A stretch of DNA of 64,000 nucleotides from Chroicocephalus ridibundus (taxonomy: Eukaryota > Chordata > Aves > Charadriiformes > Laridae). The DNA lies in the NCBI RefSeq assembly GCF_963924245.1, contig NC_086287.1:27881950-27945949 (forward strand), written 5' to 3'. The first letter of the stretch is position 1. Each line of letters opens with the position of its first letter. Positions 9,342-21,300 of the stretch are shown piece after piece. A program made the position numbers and the translations under genes. The notes under the pieces were generated by a model that saw only the letters and a list, made by a program, of their open reading frames with translations, did not search any database and had not been told where the DNA came from.

Positions 9342-12300
9342 GTGTGCGCGGCGGGCGCCCTCCGCCGCCCGGGCGGGGCCGGGGGTGGCGGGGGGCTCCG
9401 CGGGCGGGCAGGGTGTGTGAGGCTGTCGTCGGTGCCCTCTTCCAGGCGAGCGCCGCCGCCTCGTCCCTGAGGGCGAGCCTCCCGCCCCGGGTGGGCTGGG
9501 GAGCCGGGGGAGCCTGCAGCCGCCCCCCGGGCCGTCGCCTGCGGGCTCAGGGGAGCCGCCGTCTCCCGGAGTGTGGCTGTTGGGGAGTTAAGCAAAACTT
9601 GGCCGGTCGGCGGGGGCCGGGTTTGTGTCCCCCCGGCCCTCGGCGGGGGAGGGAGGGCAGCGCCGCGGTGCCAGGCCTGCCTCGGAGCGCTGCGCCGGGG
9701 CGGGGGGGGGGGGGTGTCCTTTGCCAGGCTGGAAACTTTATGTGAAACGGCTGGACCCCAAGTCATTGCTGTAGCCTTACTGCAAGGCTTCGGTTGGCAG
9801 CAGAGCTTTACACTTCAACCTCACTATGTTATAGTATGTCTGTGCTTTAGAAGAAAATATTTTAGCAGTTCTTTACCACTGTTCTGTTGTTACAGGTGTG
9901 ATGCATGGGGCTATGGGTACAAGTAGCCTTGAGTAGGGACTTCCCTCTACAGAAGAGTTAAAGGTTGATGTAGCTCTTCCCATCTTGCTGTATTAACACC
10001 CTGTGGTGCGCGTGTGTATTTCTGCTTTCACACTTCCAGTTGTGTCTCTGCAAAACACTAAACTTTTGTGTTATTGTGTGAGGTACCTTATGGTTCTCAT
10101 GAAGGCAATCCCAGCGGTACGGAATACGTCATGTTTCCTTGGACGTCTAAAGCTGCTCAAGGAAATCCTTCCTCCTTTGCCATCCTTCCTGTTGCTCCTT
10201 GGTTTCACTCCTGTGCTGCCCCTTCTGTTTTTCCAGCGTAGGCTTGTGCAGTCACTGTGTGAACCAGATTGTGAACTGATGCAGGATAGAACTAAACTTT
10301 TTAGTTGTTGTTGCTCAGTTAACTTTAAGCCAGGACTCTTACTGTATTTCTTTCACTGGGTGGACGCTCACAGTCTTGCCCTGGCGCTTGGGAGGGGATA
10401 GCACAGTGCTGGGAGCGAACAAATGGAGGAGGAGAGTACAATACATTTGTTTGGCAGCAGTGTCAGCTTGTAGTGTTTCAGGGAGCTATGGCATTGGTAG
10501 TCTTGCCTTGCAAATACCAAGCACTGCTGACTGTAAAACTGTAGGTGTAAATCTTTGCACTAAGACCAAGCGTAGTGGTGGTGAGTGTTCTTCTGTGACT
10601 GTTTTTTCCCCCCCTCTGTTTTTACAAGAAGAAGGTCTGAATACAGTTCTGCTTCAGAAGAACAGAGAAGTGGAGTAAGGAAGCATTTTCCTCAATGATT
10701 TTGTTCAGCTGTGTATCTGGAAAACATGGGGGATGCAGCATGTGAATGGAAAAACCATCAACGTCGAACTGAGGAAGCTTAAAAACCTTGCTGGTTTATG
10801 AGACATTCTATTCAGTTAGTATCTTGCATGTGATACCATGCTCAAATATGTCTTGGAAGCCTGAGGCGTTTGATATAACTATTTCTAAAGGGAGCAAGGC
10901 TCATCGCAGAAGTGGCCATGAGAAATGTTAGCAAAACGCCCAAGTGTAGCATAGCTGTCAGAGGATATAAGAAGAGTATAAGAAAGTTTCATATCTTTCT
11001 GGCAGCTGCTTGCTGGTCAAGCAGAGATTTATGATTAGGAACTTTACGTTCTTTTCTCTATAATTTATGTGGGACAGATTGCTAACTTTCAAAATGAGAG
11101 TCTAAATGTTAGAACGTGACTGGAAGAAGTGACTGTTCAGGGGTACAAGCCACATACAGCTTTCTCAAATAGCATCAATGGTGGATGCTTAGAGCTGCTA
11201 AAGATATGGTTGCTGATGTATCACAGATTTGGCTACTTGATTGGCCTTTTGGCTTTTGAGTTTTGGCTGTTGGGCCTTTACACAGGAGAAGGGATACATC
11301 TTAAGGCTTACCGTGTGTTGAATGTATTTGTGTGTGTATATATCTATACTATGTACATACCACGTACAACGCTTGAGAATCTGCAAGTGAAGAGATCTGT
11401 GGAATGCAAAGTAATCAAGAACCAAAAAGGTTCTTACAAGGCTTACTCGCGAGAGTGGAATTCTTACTTACTAGAAAAAAACAGAAAAGTAAGGATGGGA
11501 GGGAGGGAAAAGGTGCTTTTGGGAGAAAGCCTATGACGAGGACTTTGAGAGAAGAGGCAAGAAGACATCTAGATAAAATGAATAATACCGATGGGAAGAA
11601 GAGCGGGAAGGAAAGCCTTTGGTATAAAGAAGTGTTGCAGTCGCTGGCAACTTATGTGGAAAGGCCTTGAGCTTCTGAGAGGGGAGCTCCGACACAGGGT
11701 AGTACATCACTGTGTCTTCCTGTAGGGCTTGATAGTGCAGGAAAGCTTTACCCATTTTTAACGATATGAAAAAAGGAGTCTGCCCCTACCTAGGACATCT
11801 CTGCCGTGGTTGCACAAGTAAGTTTTTGAGGGTTTTGGTTTGTTTGGTTTTGTTGTGTTTTTGTTCTTTTTAACTCTAAAAAAAAAAAGTTTAGATTCAA
11901 GGGTATTATCCTTATGACATAGATTTCAGGCTTTCCTTACAACTCTCTCCACAGAGAGAGACTGGTGTTTAACATAGTGTGGGCTCTTTGCTGTTATTCC
12001 AGCATCAGCAGAAGTGGGTGAAATTGTTCACCTTAATTTTTAAATGGGTTGTATTACTTTGTGTCCTGCTGGGATCTGAACTGCTAATACTTCCCCTTGG
12101 TAAGAGGAGAGGGGAGTTTGCTGCCTACTAAGACTGTGCAGTAACTGACTTTGGCTACCTCAGAGATTACTCTCCTAGACACCGATGATATTTCATTAAT
12201 CGTTTGAAGTTAGGGTTTCAGTTTATTAAAAAAACATTCTGTTGAAATACTAAGATAAATAACAGCTCTTTATTTGGCTTTGCTGGGAAGTCCTGTGTTC

Positions 12301-15300
12301 AAATGACTTCAATTCTGCTAACAGTTAATCTGTTTAGAGATTAAAATTCTATGAATGCAACAATCTTGCTATAGGCACCTTAATTAAAAGAGGTTGAAGA
12401 ACCATCTAGCAATTAAAAATCGTGGGATATTGGAGGAAAGTAAGTAGCTTATTTCTAACTGTGTACAGTTAAGGGAATGCATGGTTAGGAAGAATCTATG
12501 TAATCTATGGATGGGTTCAAAACTGATTTAATGCTTCGCTGTAATACTGCACTATGTAAGATGAAAGCCTGACATCTCAAAGGGGATTGTCATGATGTGA
12601 GGAACTGAACACAGCCAGGAGAAAGAAAGCAAATCTAAATAAAAGAACAGTGAACTTGCCTCTTCAAGTTGTGCATGATTCTGCTTTTTATGTCCTTCTG
12701 GTCTGTTGGAGAGAGTGTTAAGTGAGTTCAGTAGAAAAAAGGTATTTAGGATCTATCAAGATGCTTGTGGGAATAATACAGAGTGCAGGGAAAACTGCCT
12801 CTTCTTTCTGCAATGCAGTTTTAAACTGGAATTTATTTATCCATTGGAGTGTTTTGCTCTGAAGCAAAACGCTAATGGTTTTCTAATACTGCGTCTGAAA
12901 AAAATTTTCTTGCTTAAAATAAGGAGATTGGGATATATTTAATGGGACAAGGTGCCCTTATTTTCCATGATACGTTATTGGAATCTACCTATTATTGTGA
13001 ACACATTTTTGGTAATGTGTTTTTTTGGACTCTTTAATTGAGCTTCTCACCTTAGAATGGTTCTGTTAGGCTTCTAGAAATTGAAGAAGAAATAATCTGA
13101 AACAAAAAAAATAATGGTAAAATGGGTTTTAGATACAAAGTTCTTAATTTTTGTTATGCATGCTATCTCCAAGTCACTTAGAAGCTGGAATGATATAAAC
13201 AAATTTTAATTTCCCTGATGTTTCTAGAAGGCCTTCAAGTGCCATACTAGGGCAATCTCCAGATAGCGTATTCATACATCGTTTTGTAAACAAGTTCTCA
13301 TACTGCTTCCTCAGGAAGACAAGGAATAGTTTGGTTGAAGAGAGTGGGAGAACTGTGGGGTTTGCATTCCTTTAAAATTGTCACAAGTCCTGAATTCTTA
13401 CAGCTATTAAAATGGACAGCGAGATTATCTTTTTTTTTTCCCCCTCTGAAAGCTTTGGTCTGTACATGTTAAAAACAGCTTGTGTGGTCCTGTGATTTGT
13501 GGTTTTTTTTTTTTTTTTAGAGAGAGCAATCATACTGCTTGTAGGCTTATTTCTTGAGATGCCTCAGAGTGCAGGGGAATGATGTCTTCACCTTAATTTT
13601 ATAGGTATTTTTGCTGGATTTCAGGTTAGTATAATTTCCCTGGGAGAGCATGCTTATGAAGGTGACTGCAACAAATACTGCAAGTTTTTCTTGTTACAGT
13701 GAGTTAGTGGTGGCAGCGTTGTGAATAAACCCTTGTTTCAGATGAAGGTTAGGATACGATGAAGATGTGTAAAAGGGAATTTGAGTACTGAATTGTGGTG
13801 GCTTTTTCACATCAGCGCACAAATTTAAAATGCAAGTGTTTCTGATAAAGAGGAAAAAAAAATGATCTTAGAGAACTAAATTTCATTAACCTATTCACTA
13901 GGAAGTGATTGTTCCCCCTTACTGAGTGTTTGTGAGACTGCGTCTTCAGTACTGTATCCAGTTTTGAGCTCCCCAGAAAGATGCTGACAGCGCCATGTGA
14001 ATTTGTGAATCCAGTGGAGGGCCCCCAAGAAGCAGAAGAGGCTGGACCATGAGAGCTGGGTTTGCTCAGCCTCAGAGGAGAAGGCTCAGCAAGCTGGCTG
14101 GAAGATGGAGCCAGACTCTTGGAAGTGTCAATAGGATGAGAGGCAACAGATATAATTTGGAAGAATGGGAAATTTTGCTTACGTATATGGAAAGTAACTT
14201 TTCCATGAGGGTAGTAAAATACTGGAAGAAGTTGCCCAAAGAGGTTGTGAGATCTCCATCCTTGGAGATGTTCAAGACTAGATTGGACATAGCCCTTGGC
14301 AAACTGCTGTGATTAGACATTCTTTGTGCTGGGGGTTGGACACGATGACCACTGGAAGTCTCTTCCAACCTTGTTTATTCCATGGTTACAGAGATAAAGT
14401 CATGGATTGCAGGAGGGTTTGCCCAGGCTTAGACATTAGCGTTTAATCCTTGAACCCCTCTAAAAATGTGTGCCTTAGGGCTTGTAGCATGCTCTCTGAG
14501 GAAACATCAGACCTGAGGAAAGAAATTATTACTTTCTGCCTCTTGCTTGGCTTTTTGATTGACTAATGTAAAACTGAAATGAATAGAAAATTGGCTGGCC
14601 TAGAAAAGACTGATCTCCTTCAGATGTTTTAATTGACAAAACTCAATTTCTGAAAAAAGTGTACTTTTGCATGAGGTTACTTTTCTAATACCAAATTTAA
14701 TTATAAAAGACTATAAACCTTTGTGGAAGGAATAGCTACCCAACATGTTATCTGGCTAAATGAATATTTGAGGCCATCATATTAAATTAGTAGATGCAGC
14801 GCTTGTACTTGTTGAGAATTTGTGTATCTGTACTGGTACAAAAACAAACTCCTGTGGTAGCTGTTGATGTGACTGGCTTCTCTTAGATTTGAATATGTGC
14901 TACTGAGAAGTCAGTTTGGATAAAGTGTTAAAATCTTTCAATTGCATTTGGACTGCCATTTCAGATTTAGATGGTGATAAACCTTAAATGCTATAGTAAA
15001 TTTTTATAGATAAGTGCAAGTTTATTTTTTGTTATTGTAACTAATTGAGCAATGTGTCATGTTATATTTTCCTGTCTTAATCGTACAGCAGAAATGTTGT
15101 TTTCCTGAATGTCATACTTTCAATTTATGGGAGAAAAAGCTTTATCTTAATTATCTGTTGACTTCAGTTTCTCTGGGAGGAACATAAAACATCAGCCCAG
15201 CTTCAATGAGGTTTCCAATTTTTTTTTTTTTGCCTTCATTAAGGAATCACTCCTAGAAAAAAAACCCCTTTCTTAATTGAAAAGTATAGTCAAGATGAAT

Positions 15301-18300
15301 ACTTACAGTTGAGAAAGAAGGAGCTATACATTTAGGAAGTAATGGGGTTTAATGTCTGTAAAAAAAATAAGTGAGAGTGAATTCTAAAGTACATCAGGAA
15401 TGCTTTCAGAGGTATCTGAGAGCCTAGAGATGGCTTGGTAGTGAACTGCTACAGACCTGTGCTGTCTTTGGAGATCTTTATTGTAAAATACATTTAGTAA
15501 TTAAGTGTGCAGTTAAGGGGTTCTCTGTCAAAATGCTAAATCTACTTAAAATCTACTGAAGATACTAGATAAAGTAACATATTAAGTTTAATGTAAACCA
15601 TCAGGAAAAAAGTGTCTTCTCAGTAGGATTCAAATTGTCATCCATGTATAGCAAGCAAAAACCACCAAACTTATTGGCGTCATTCACTTGCTAAAAAAAA
15701 CCCCAAAACAAACCAAAACCCCAAATAACACTTAAAGGTTATGAAGGTTTATACTGTTTGTGTAAATGTGGCAAGTGCATCTTACCAGAGGAATGCCAGA
15801 TTTGTTGGGAGTAACTAGTTTCAACTCAAAATATTTTATAATACCTGCTGACAAGAACAAATACTTAATTAGGAATACACTCAAATGTTTATAAAAGCTT
15901 GTTTTGTAAAGCAAGTTTCCCTCCTGTGATACTTTTTTTTTTTTTTAAAGCTTAAAATGTGATTCAAATCAGTTCATTCTGATTTCTGTTAGTAAGCACT
16001 TGGTCTTTTTACCCATGCAACAGTCTGAGATCTGAAGTCTAATAACAAAGCAGTGCAAGGAAAAGGGCTGGAGGTGACAGTAAAATTACCAGAGAATACA
16101 GCTTGGATCAGCTGCCTGTGTGGAATTCTCACTTAGTGCTGTAGTTTCAGTAGTGCTGACTCCCTTGATCCTTTATAATAAACGTGACGGCTTTTGAGAG
16201 TGGAGGCACATCTTAGAACACAGTTGCATCCCATATCTCTCGGTTTTATTCCATGTAGTTGGTAGGAATCTGACAAAAAAGCAAGCAATTCATGGAAGCG
16301 GCCTTGCGTGTTGTTTCTTAAAAAAAAAAAAAAAAATTACAAACCCGCTAGTAAAATTTCTGTACTATGTGTGGTATGTGGCAATGAGAAGCTACTAAAT
16401 TTTAATAAGAATTTAGTGGAGTTGTGTTCCAGCATAAGTAATCCTTTTAAGGTGTTTACATAAAGTCTGCCAGGTTCATCTGACTCTGTTCTTCCTGGCA
16501 GCGTGAAATGAAACAGCCTCTTTAATACAGAGCGTTAGGGTTTTCCTGGGGTAGGAGCGTAACCAGTTGTTGTGTACTTCGCTCTTACTGTGTGCGCTGC
16601 ATCTTGTCCTTGTAGCATCTTCTCTCCTGCCTTGCAAGGTGTGCACCCGGATTCCTGTGATAAGTCCTGGGGGTTGTCCACAGTAGTGTCTGCAAATGTG
16701 TTTAAGCACGCCTTTTGTCTTCTTATAAGACTTCTTCTTCCCTAATGGTTTTGAAAGTTAAGCGTGGTACCGTTAGAGAGTTTGGCTTCTTCTGCACTCC
16801 TTTGCATCTACCGATTTCTACCATGCTGACTTTGTTTAGGGTGAGTTCTTATCCAAGTTGTCTGCTGACACAGATATAGCGAATATACTAAAACCCCTTT
16901 TTCCTATTGGTTTTGAGAAATAAATTTGTAATGAATAGAATGTAAAGTTAAGAATAATGCCAGTCTCATATGTGCCCTGTTTCGGGTGCTGACAGTGAAA
17001 GCGTAATTAACACTAAAATATGTATCTGCTGGTTTCACTTTACCTTCTTTGTAAATCCGTGACAGGGCGAGCTATGGTGGTCCTTTTCTGAAGATCCTAC
17101 TGTCCAAATTTAGAAAAGGGAAAATGGTGAAGGGTACTAGTAAAAGCAATTTTACTGCTAACTGCTGTTTATGAATAGCAATTTTTTTTGGTGCTCTGAT
17201 AAAGGAGTTACCTTCACATCTAGTAGGGTAGTGGAGATTGTAATCAATAAAGCACGCAATTGGATGTATTCTAGTGTGAATTTATGCCCAATGGGTGGCT
17301 TAAATGGGAACTATTTCTCTGTAGATTACACTATTCTGTCCCTAATGCAGGATGACCAGTAATCATACTAAGGTAACTGCAAAAGGGGTATTTTGTGAGT
17401 TGTTTTCCATATATGTTGTTAAAGAATTTGAATAACTTGGGATAGGCAGAAATACCTTTTCTGTCTGTGGAGCTGGTGTCTTGTTGGTACTTGACGGTAC
17501 TTGACCTTAAGGCATTGCAAGATCTGGTGTTTGCTGGAGGCCAACATGGTCTTTAAAGCATAACTGTGGAATGGATGGGTAAAAGCATCAGGTTGTGTGT
17601 GCTTATGCTGCACGTGTGTACATCCACAATCCCATCCTCTGCCTGTACTAGGCATGCCATCACGCTGCTCATAATGATTCCAATTTGCTGGATGAATTAA
17701 ATCTGAAGTCAGTTTTGTAATGTAACATCTTGTAAACTGGAACTGTTTGTTACCAGGTTGGGGAGATGATTATAGTCAGATGCCCTGATGCATTCTGCAT
17801 AGACCAGTGCAGAACCAATCTTTCTGGCTGTAGCTGTGTGATGCTACTCAGTAACTGTTACGATACTGGTTTATGTGATTTGTTTCCCCAGCAGCCTGGC
17901 CCGACACAGGCACTACCTGTGGCTAATTGAGAATGCCATCTCTTGGTTGCCTTCTGTAACCATTTGGGTGGTGCTCTCTGATTTTTCTCCTGCAGTTGAG
18001 TTTCTTAATGTGATGGTGCTCTTCTGTATACACGCAGTCCGGGTAGTACAGAAAAGAGAGATGTAGGTGAGCATACATTGGCTTTTTTGAACCACACGTC
18101 TTGGTGAACTCTGACTTTTCTTTGTAGTCTCCACTTAGATATGCAGTATATTCTAGTTCAAAGGTCGTGGCTCACTTTTTTTATGGCTTCAACAAGTCTT
18201 ATGATAGCAGTCTTAATCTTGCATGCTTTTTTTCCCTCCCCCAGAAAAGGAAATTAATCACTAAGCACACCCACCTTCTTTGTTGGTCTCTGGAACTGAA

Positions 18301-21300
18301 CTTGCTGCTCTTCGGCAGCGGGCTTGGAGTTTGCAGCATGTGAGCCTTCATTGGAAGGCTAATGTGCAGATTCATAAGGCATTCTTGAAAAAAATGAGTA
18401 GGCTTGTATCTAAAATGTGGCTATGAATGTCTCTTCTATAGGCAATTCTAGAGTGTATTTATAGTTGTAGTATGCTTCATGAAAAGTCTGTGGAATTGCA
18501 TTCAAAATATTTCTTTAATGTTTAATTCAGATAGGATGGCATAGAAGTTTTTCAGGTTATGTGGTAGCTGAAATGAGAGTATAAGGATGTATAAGCACAT
18601 TGGTAGAAGAACACTGGGAGATGAAATTGATTTGAGTATGTGTTGGATCAATACAGGTATTCCCAAAAGGGCCTTTCTCAGTGAAATGTTGCTTTTGACC
18701 AGGTGGAATAACTTGTTTAGTTTTAGCATTTGTTACAAGCAGAGAGACCTCTCAAGACCTGGAAAAAATTGGTATGCTTTTATTCTGATTAAAATTGTCT
18801 ATAGATTTGGGTTTGTTGGTTGGGGTTTTTTTCAGTAGCTATTTTTTTGGTATTAAGTAACCTCAGATCTATACTTCTAGGATGTAGCCTTTCATCTCTT
18901 CCAGGTGAACTTCCAGTTACCTGGGAAAGACATTAAAAGCTTTGATGTGATCTCTGTTAGATGCTTGATAATTTGCAAAATAGTCACTACCAGTTTTCTG
19001 TCTGCTTACCCAGAAATCAGCTACTACTAGACAGTGACAGGTATGTCATGTCCCTGCTCCTGAATAGCTGGTCTTCGCAGCCTGGTCCGTCAGCATGAGG
19101 ACACAAAATTCAACTTTAATTCATCAGACTGTGAAATTGTAGTAATTGGAGCTCTAGTGCATGATCTTTCTCAGATCTGGATGCAATAAAATTCTATGGA
19201 TTCATGAATTGGAGCCATAGTGATACAGTTAAGCAATCTTGAGAGTAATAGAGAAGAGAAAGCTTTCATGGCTTTTCCTCTGCAGCGTTGGCTCAGCGAG
19301 TCTGTTGCTTGTCCTGGTGCTGGTGCCCCTCCTCGCTCCCCAACAGCTGCTGGCTCTTGTTTGCTGAGATCTATCAAATGAGTTTGTGGAGCAATGCTGT
19401 AAAGATTATTGTGGTCTAATAAATAACCTTCTGCAAGCCATTATATTTCCAGCCTGGATCAGATTGGTGTTGGAAGGATGCTATGCTGAAAGTCAGATTG
19501 GCCTTAGTTGTGCAGGCCAGAGGGCGATGCAGATGGTTCGGAGTGGGGGTGAGTGGGGCAGGGGCAGTTCCTTTGGCTGACACTGTTCCTGAAGAAAACA
19601 GTATATGAACCTGTTGCCTTTGCTAAAGATTTAAATTGCCATCATCTGAGCTGCAGTGTGGTAAGCAATGGTTCTTGCACCTGTTCTAAAGCACGGTAAT
19701 TTTCTGACTTAAGCTGCCGCTGTATGCAGTATGTTTTTAAAACTACTTCAGTATTAAAGCCTCAAAGTGCTGCAAGCTAGTTACCCGCATCTGGGGTAAG
19801 CGCTGCTGCTGAAGTCCCTTCTGTGTCTTTGATGTTTTGTTTCCGCACTTGCACCAATTCTGAAGTCCCTACAACTATGGTGACCAAATCGCGTAATTGT
19901 TCTGGTTGAAACTTTGTTTTGCTCTGCGGCTATCTGGATGTCTGTGTGAGCAAAAGAGGAGAGGTAGAAATGAGTATCAGGAGGAAGGTGGTGGTGCAGT
20001 TTATACCCAGTAACTGCATAGCTATAGCATAACTGTGTCCTAAGAGCAGACCCATGCTTCTGAAAAATTACATTCAAGATATTAATACCAGGCTTGAAAT
20101 ACAGACTTGTTCCAGCATCTGAGATGAGCAGGTGTCACTGTCCAAATAATGCAGTGTCTGGGGAGCCCAGCAAGTATGTGTGCTTCTACTGATCCATCAG
20201 TTGTTACAGAGATCAGCACAGCTCTGGCTTCCTTTCCCATATGATAGTATGAGTGCCATAGGTGAATAACTGGTTTTATTCTGTCTGCTGGCCCCCACCC
20301 TCATTAATTATTTGCCGTTGTCCTTTTTTCATGTATTTAGGATCAACTTTTTTTCTAGGTGTTGATATTTCTTTGCTTAGAATATTCTAAAAATAAATTT
20401 CTCATTATATCTGGCTACAAATTGCAATTTGAATACAGTCTGGAGAAATTCGAGCAACATCATAGATAAATCCTTGTCCTAGCCCTCTTTTCAGTGTGGT
20501 GGTGTTATTAAAAAAGGCATTTATTCAAATGTATTGTCTTGGTTTCCTTCTTGTCTTCTAGCTGCCTTCGTGCACGTGTGGCAACATCCTTCATAATATA
20601 TTTGGATACTAGAGAGTTACAGAACTGTATGCCAATCTTAATCTATTAGGTTGCCTAAGAGGTTGTAATCTTCCTAAATGTAGGAGTACTGGCAAAAATA
20701 AATCTATTCTGCAAGAAGTAAGACTTGTCACCTCTGATGCTACAGAAAGGGGATTTGTGTCTTGGAGAGTATTCTTTCACACATAGCTATTCCATTATAG
20801 GGTACCTATTCTGTAATTTTTAGGAATATAGATAGCAATTTGCATCTAATGGCTGGGATTCTATGTTTTGAGATCTGATCTTTAATGTATGTCTTTGAAC
20901 AAGTAGTCTAGTTAAAACCATGATGTTCCCCCCCCACCCCAGTGTTATCTTGAGCCCTTGCCTCCTAGCTATGAAGTTTTTCTGTAACGGTCACAAATAT
21001 TATGTAGTATTTCAGTAATCATACTTGAAATGGACGTGCACATGTATTATATAACTAGTCAAGCTCTTATCTTCAGGAGATGGTATGTAAGCAGCAAGGG
21101 GACTTTCAGTGTGGATTTTATGCAGAAAGCCTTGCTTTGTTCTGTGTGCTGACATATATGCAATGTTGAGGCTGTGTATACAATGACTTTTTTGTCTGTA
21201 GTGTCATGTCCACCTCATGGATGAGTACAGTGTTTACATCAGCATCTTTAGGCTAACGCCTGTGGAGACACATAAATTATGCTTGTTTGGAAGCCCGCAT

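Larger units (their letters stand above)
8335..9720. other. CpG island over the SPTLC2 promoter and exon 1
   Basis: CG dinucleotides are dense from about 8335 to 9720 and the sequence is strongly GC-rich, while both flanks are CpG-poor. It spans the promoter, all of exon 1 and the first ~380 bases of intron 1. Several long open frames on both strands here are by-products of the composition. The island suggests a broadly expressed gene with dispersed transcription starts, as expected for a housekeeping sphingolipid enzyme. Confidence 0.9.

Noticed and set aside
13503..13518. T16, A17, A20 and similar tracts considered as tails of processed pseudogenes or SINEs.
   Set aside because: The adjoining sequence shows no intron-less gene copy and no SINE promoter boxes. 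They are simple homopolymers.
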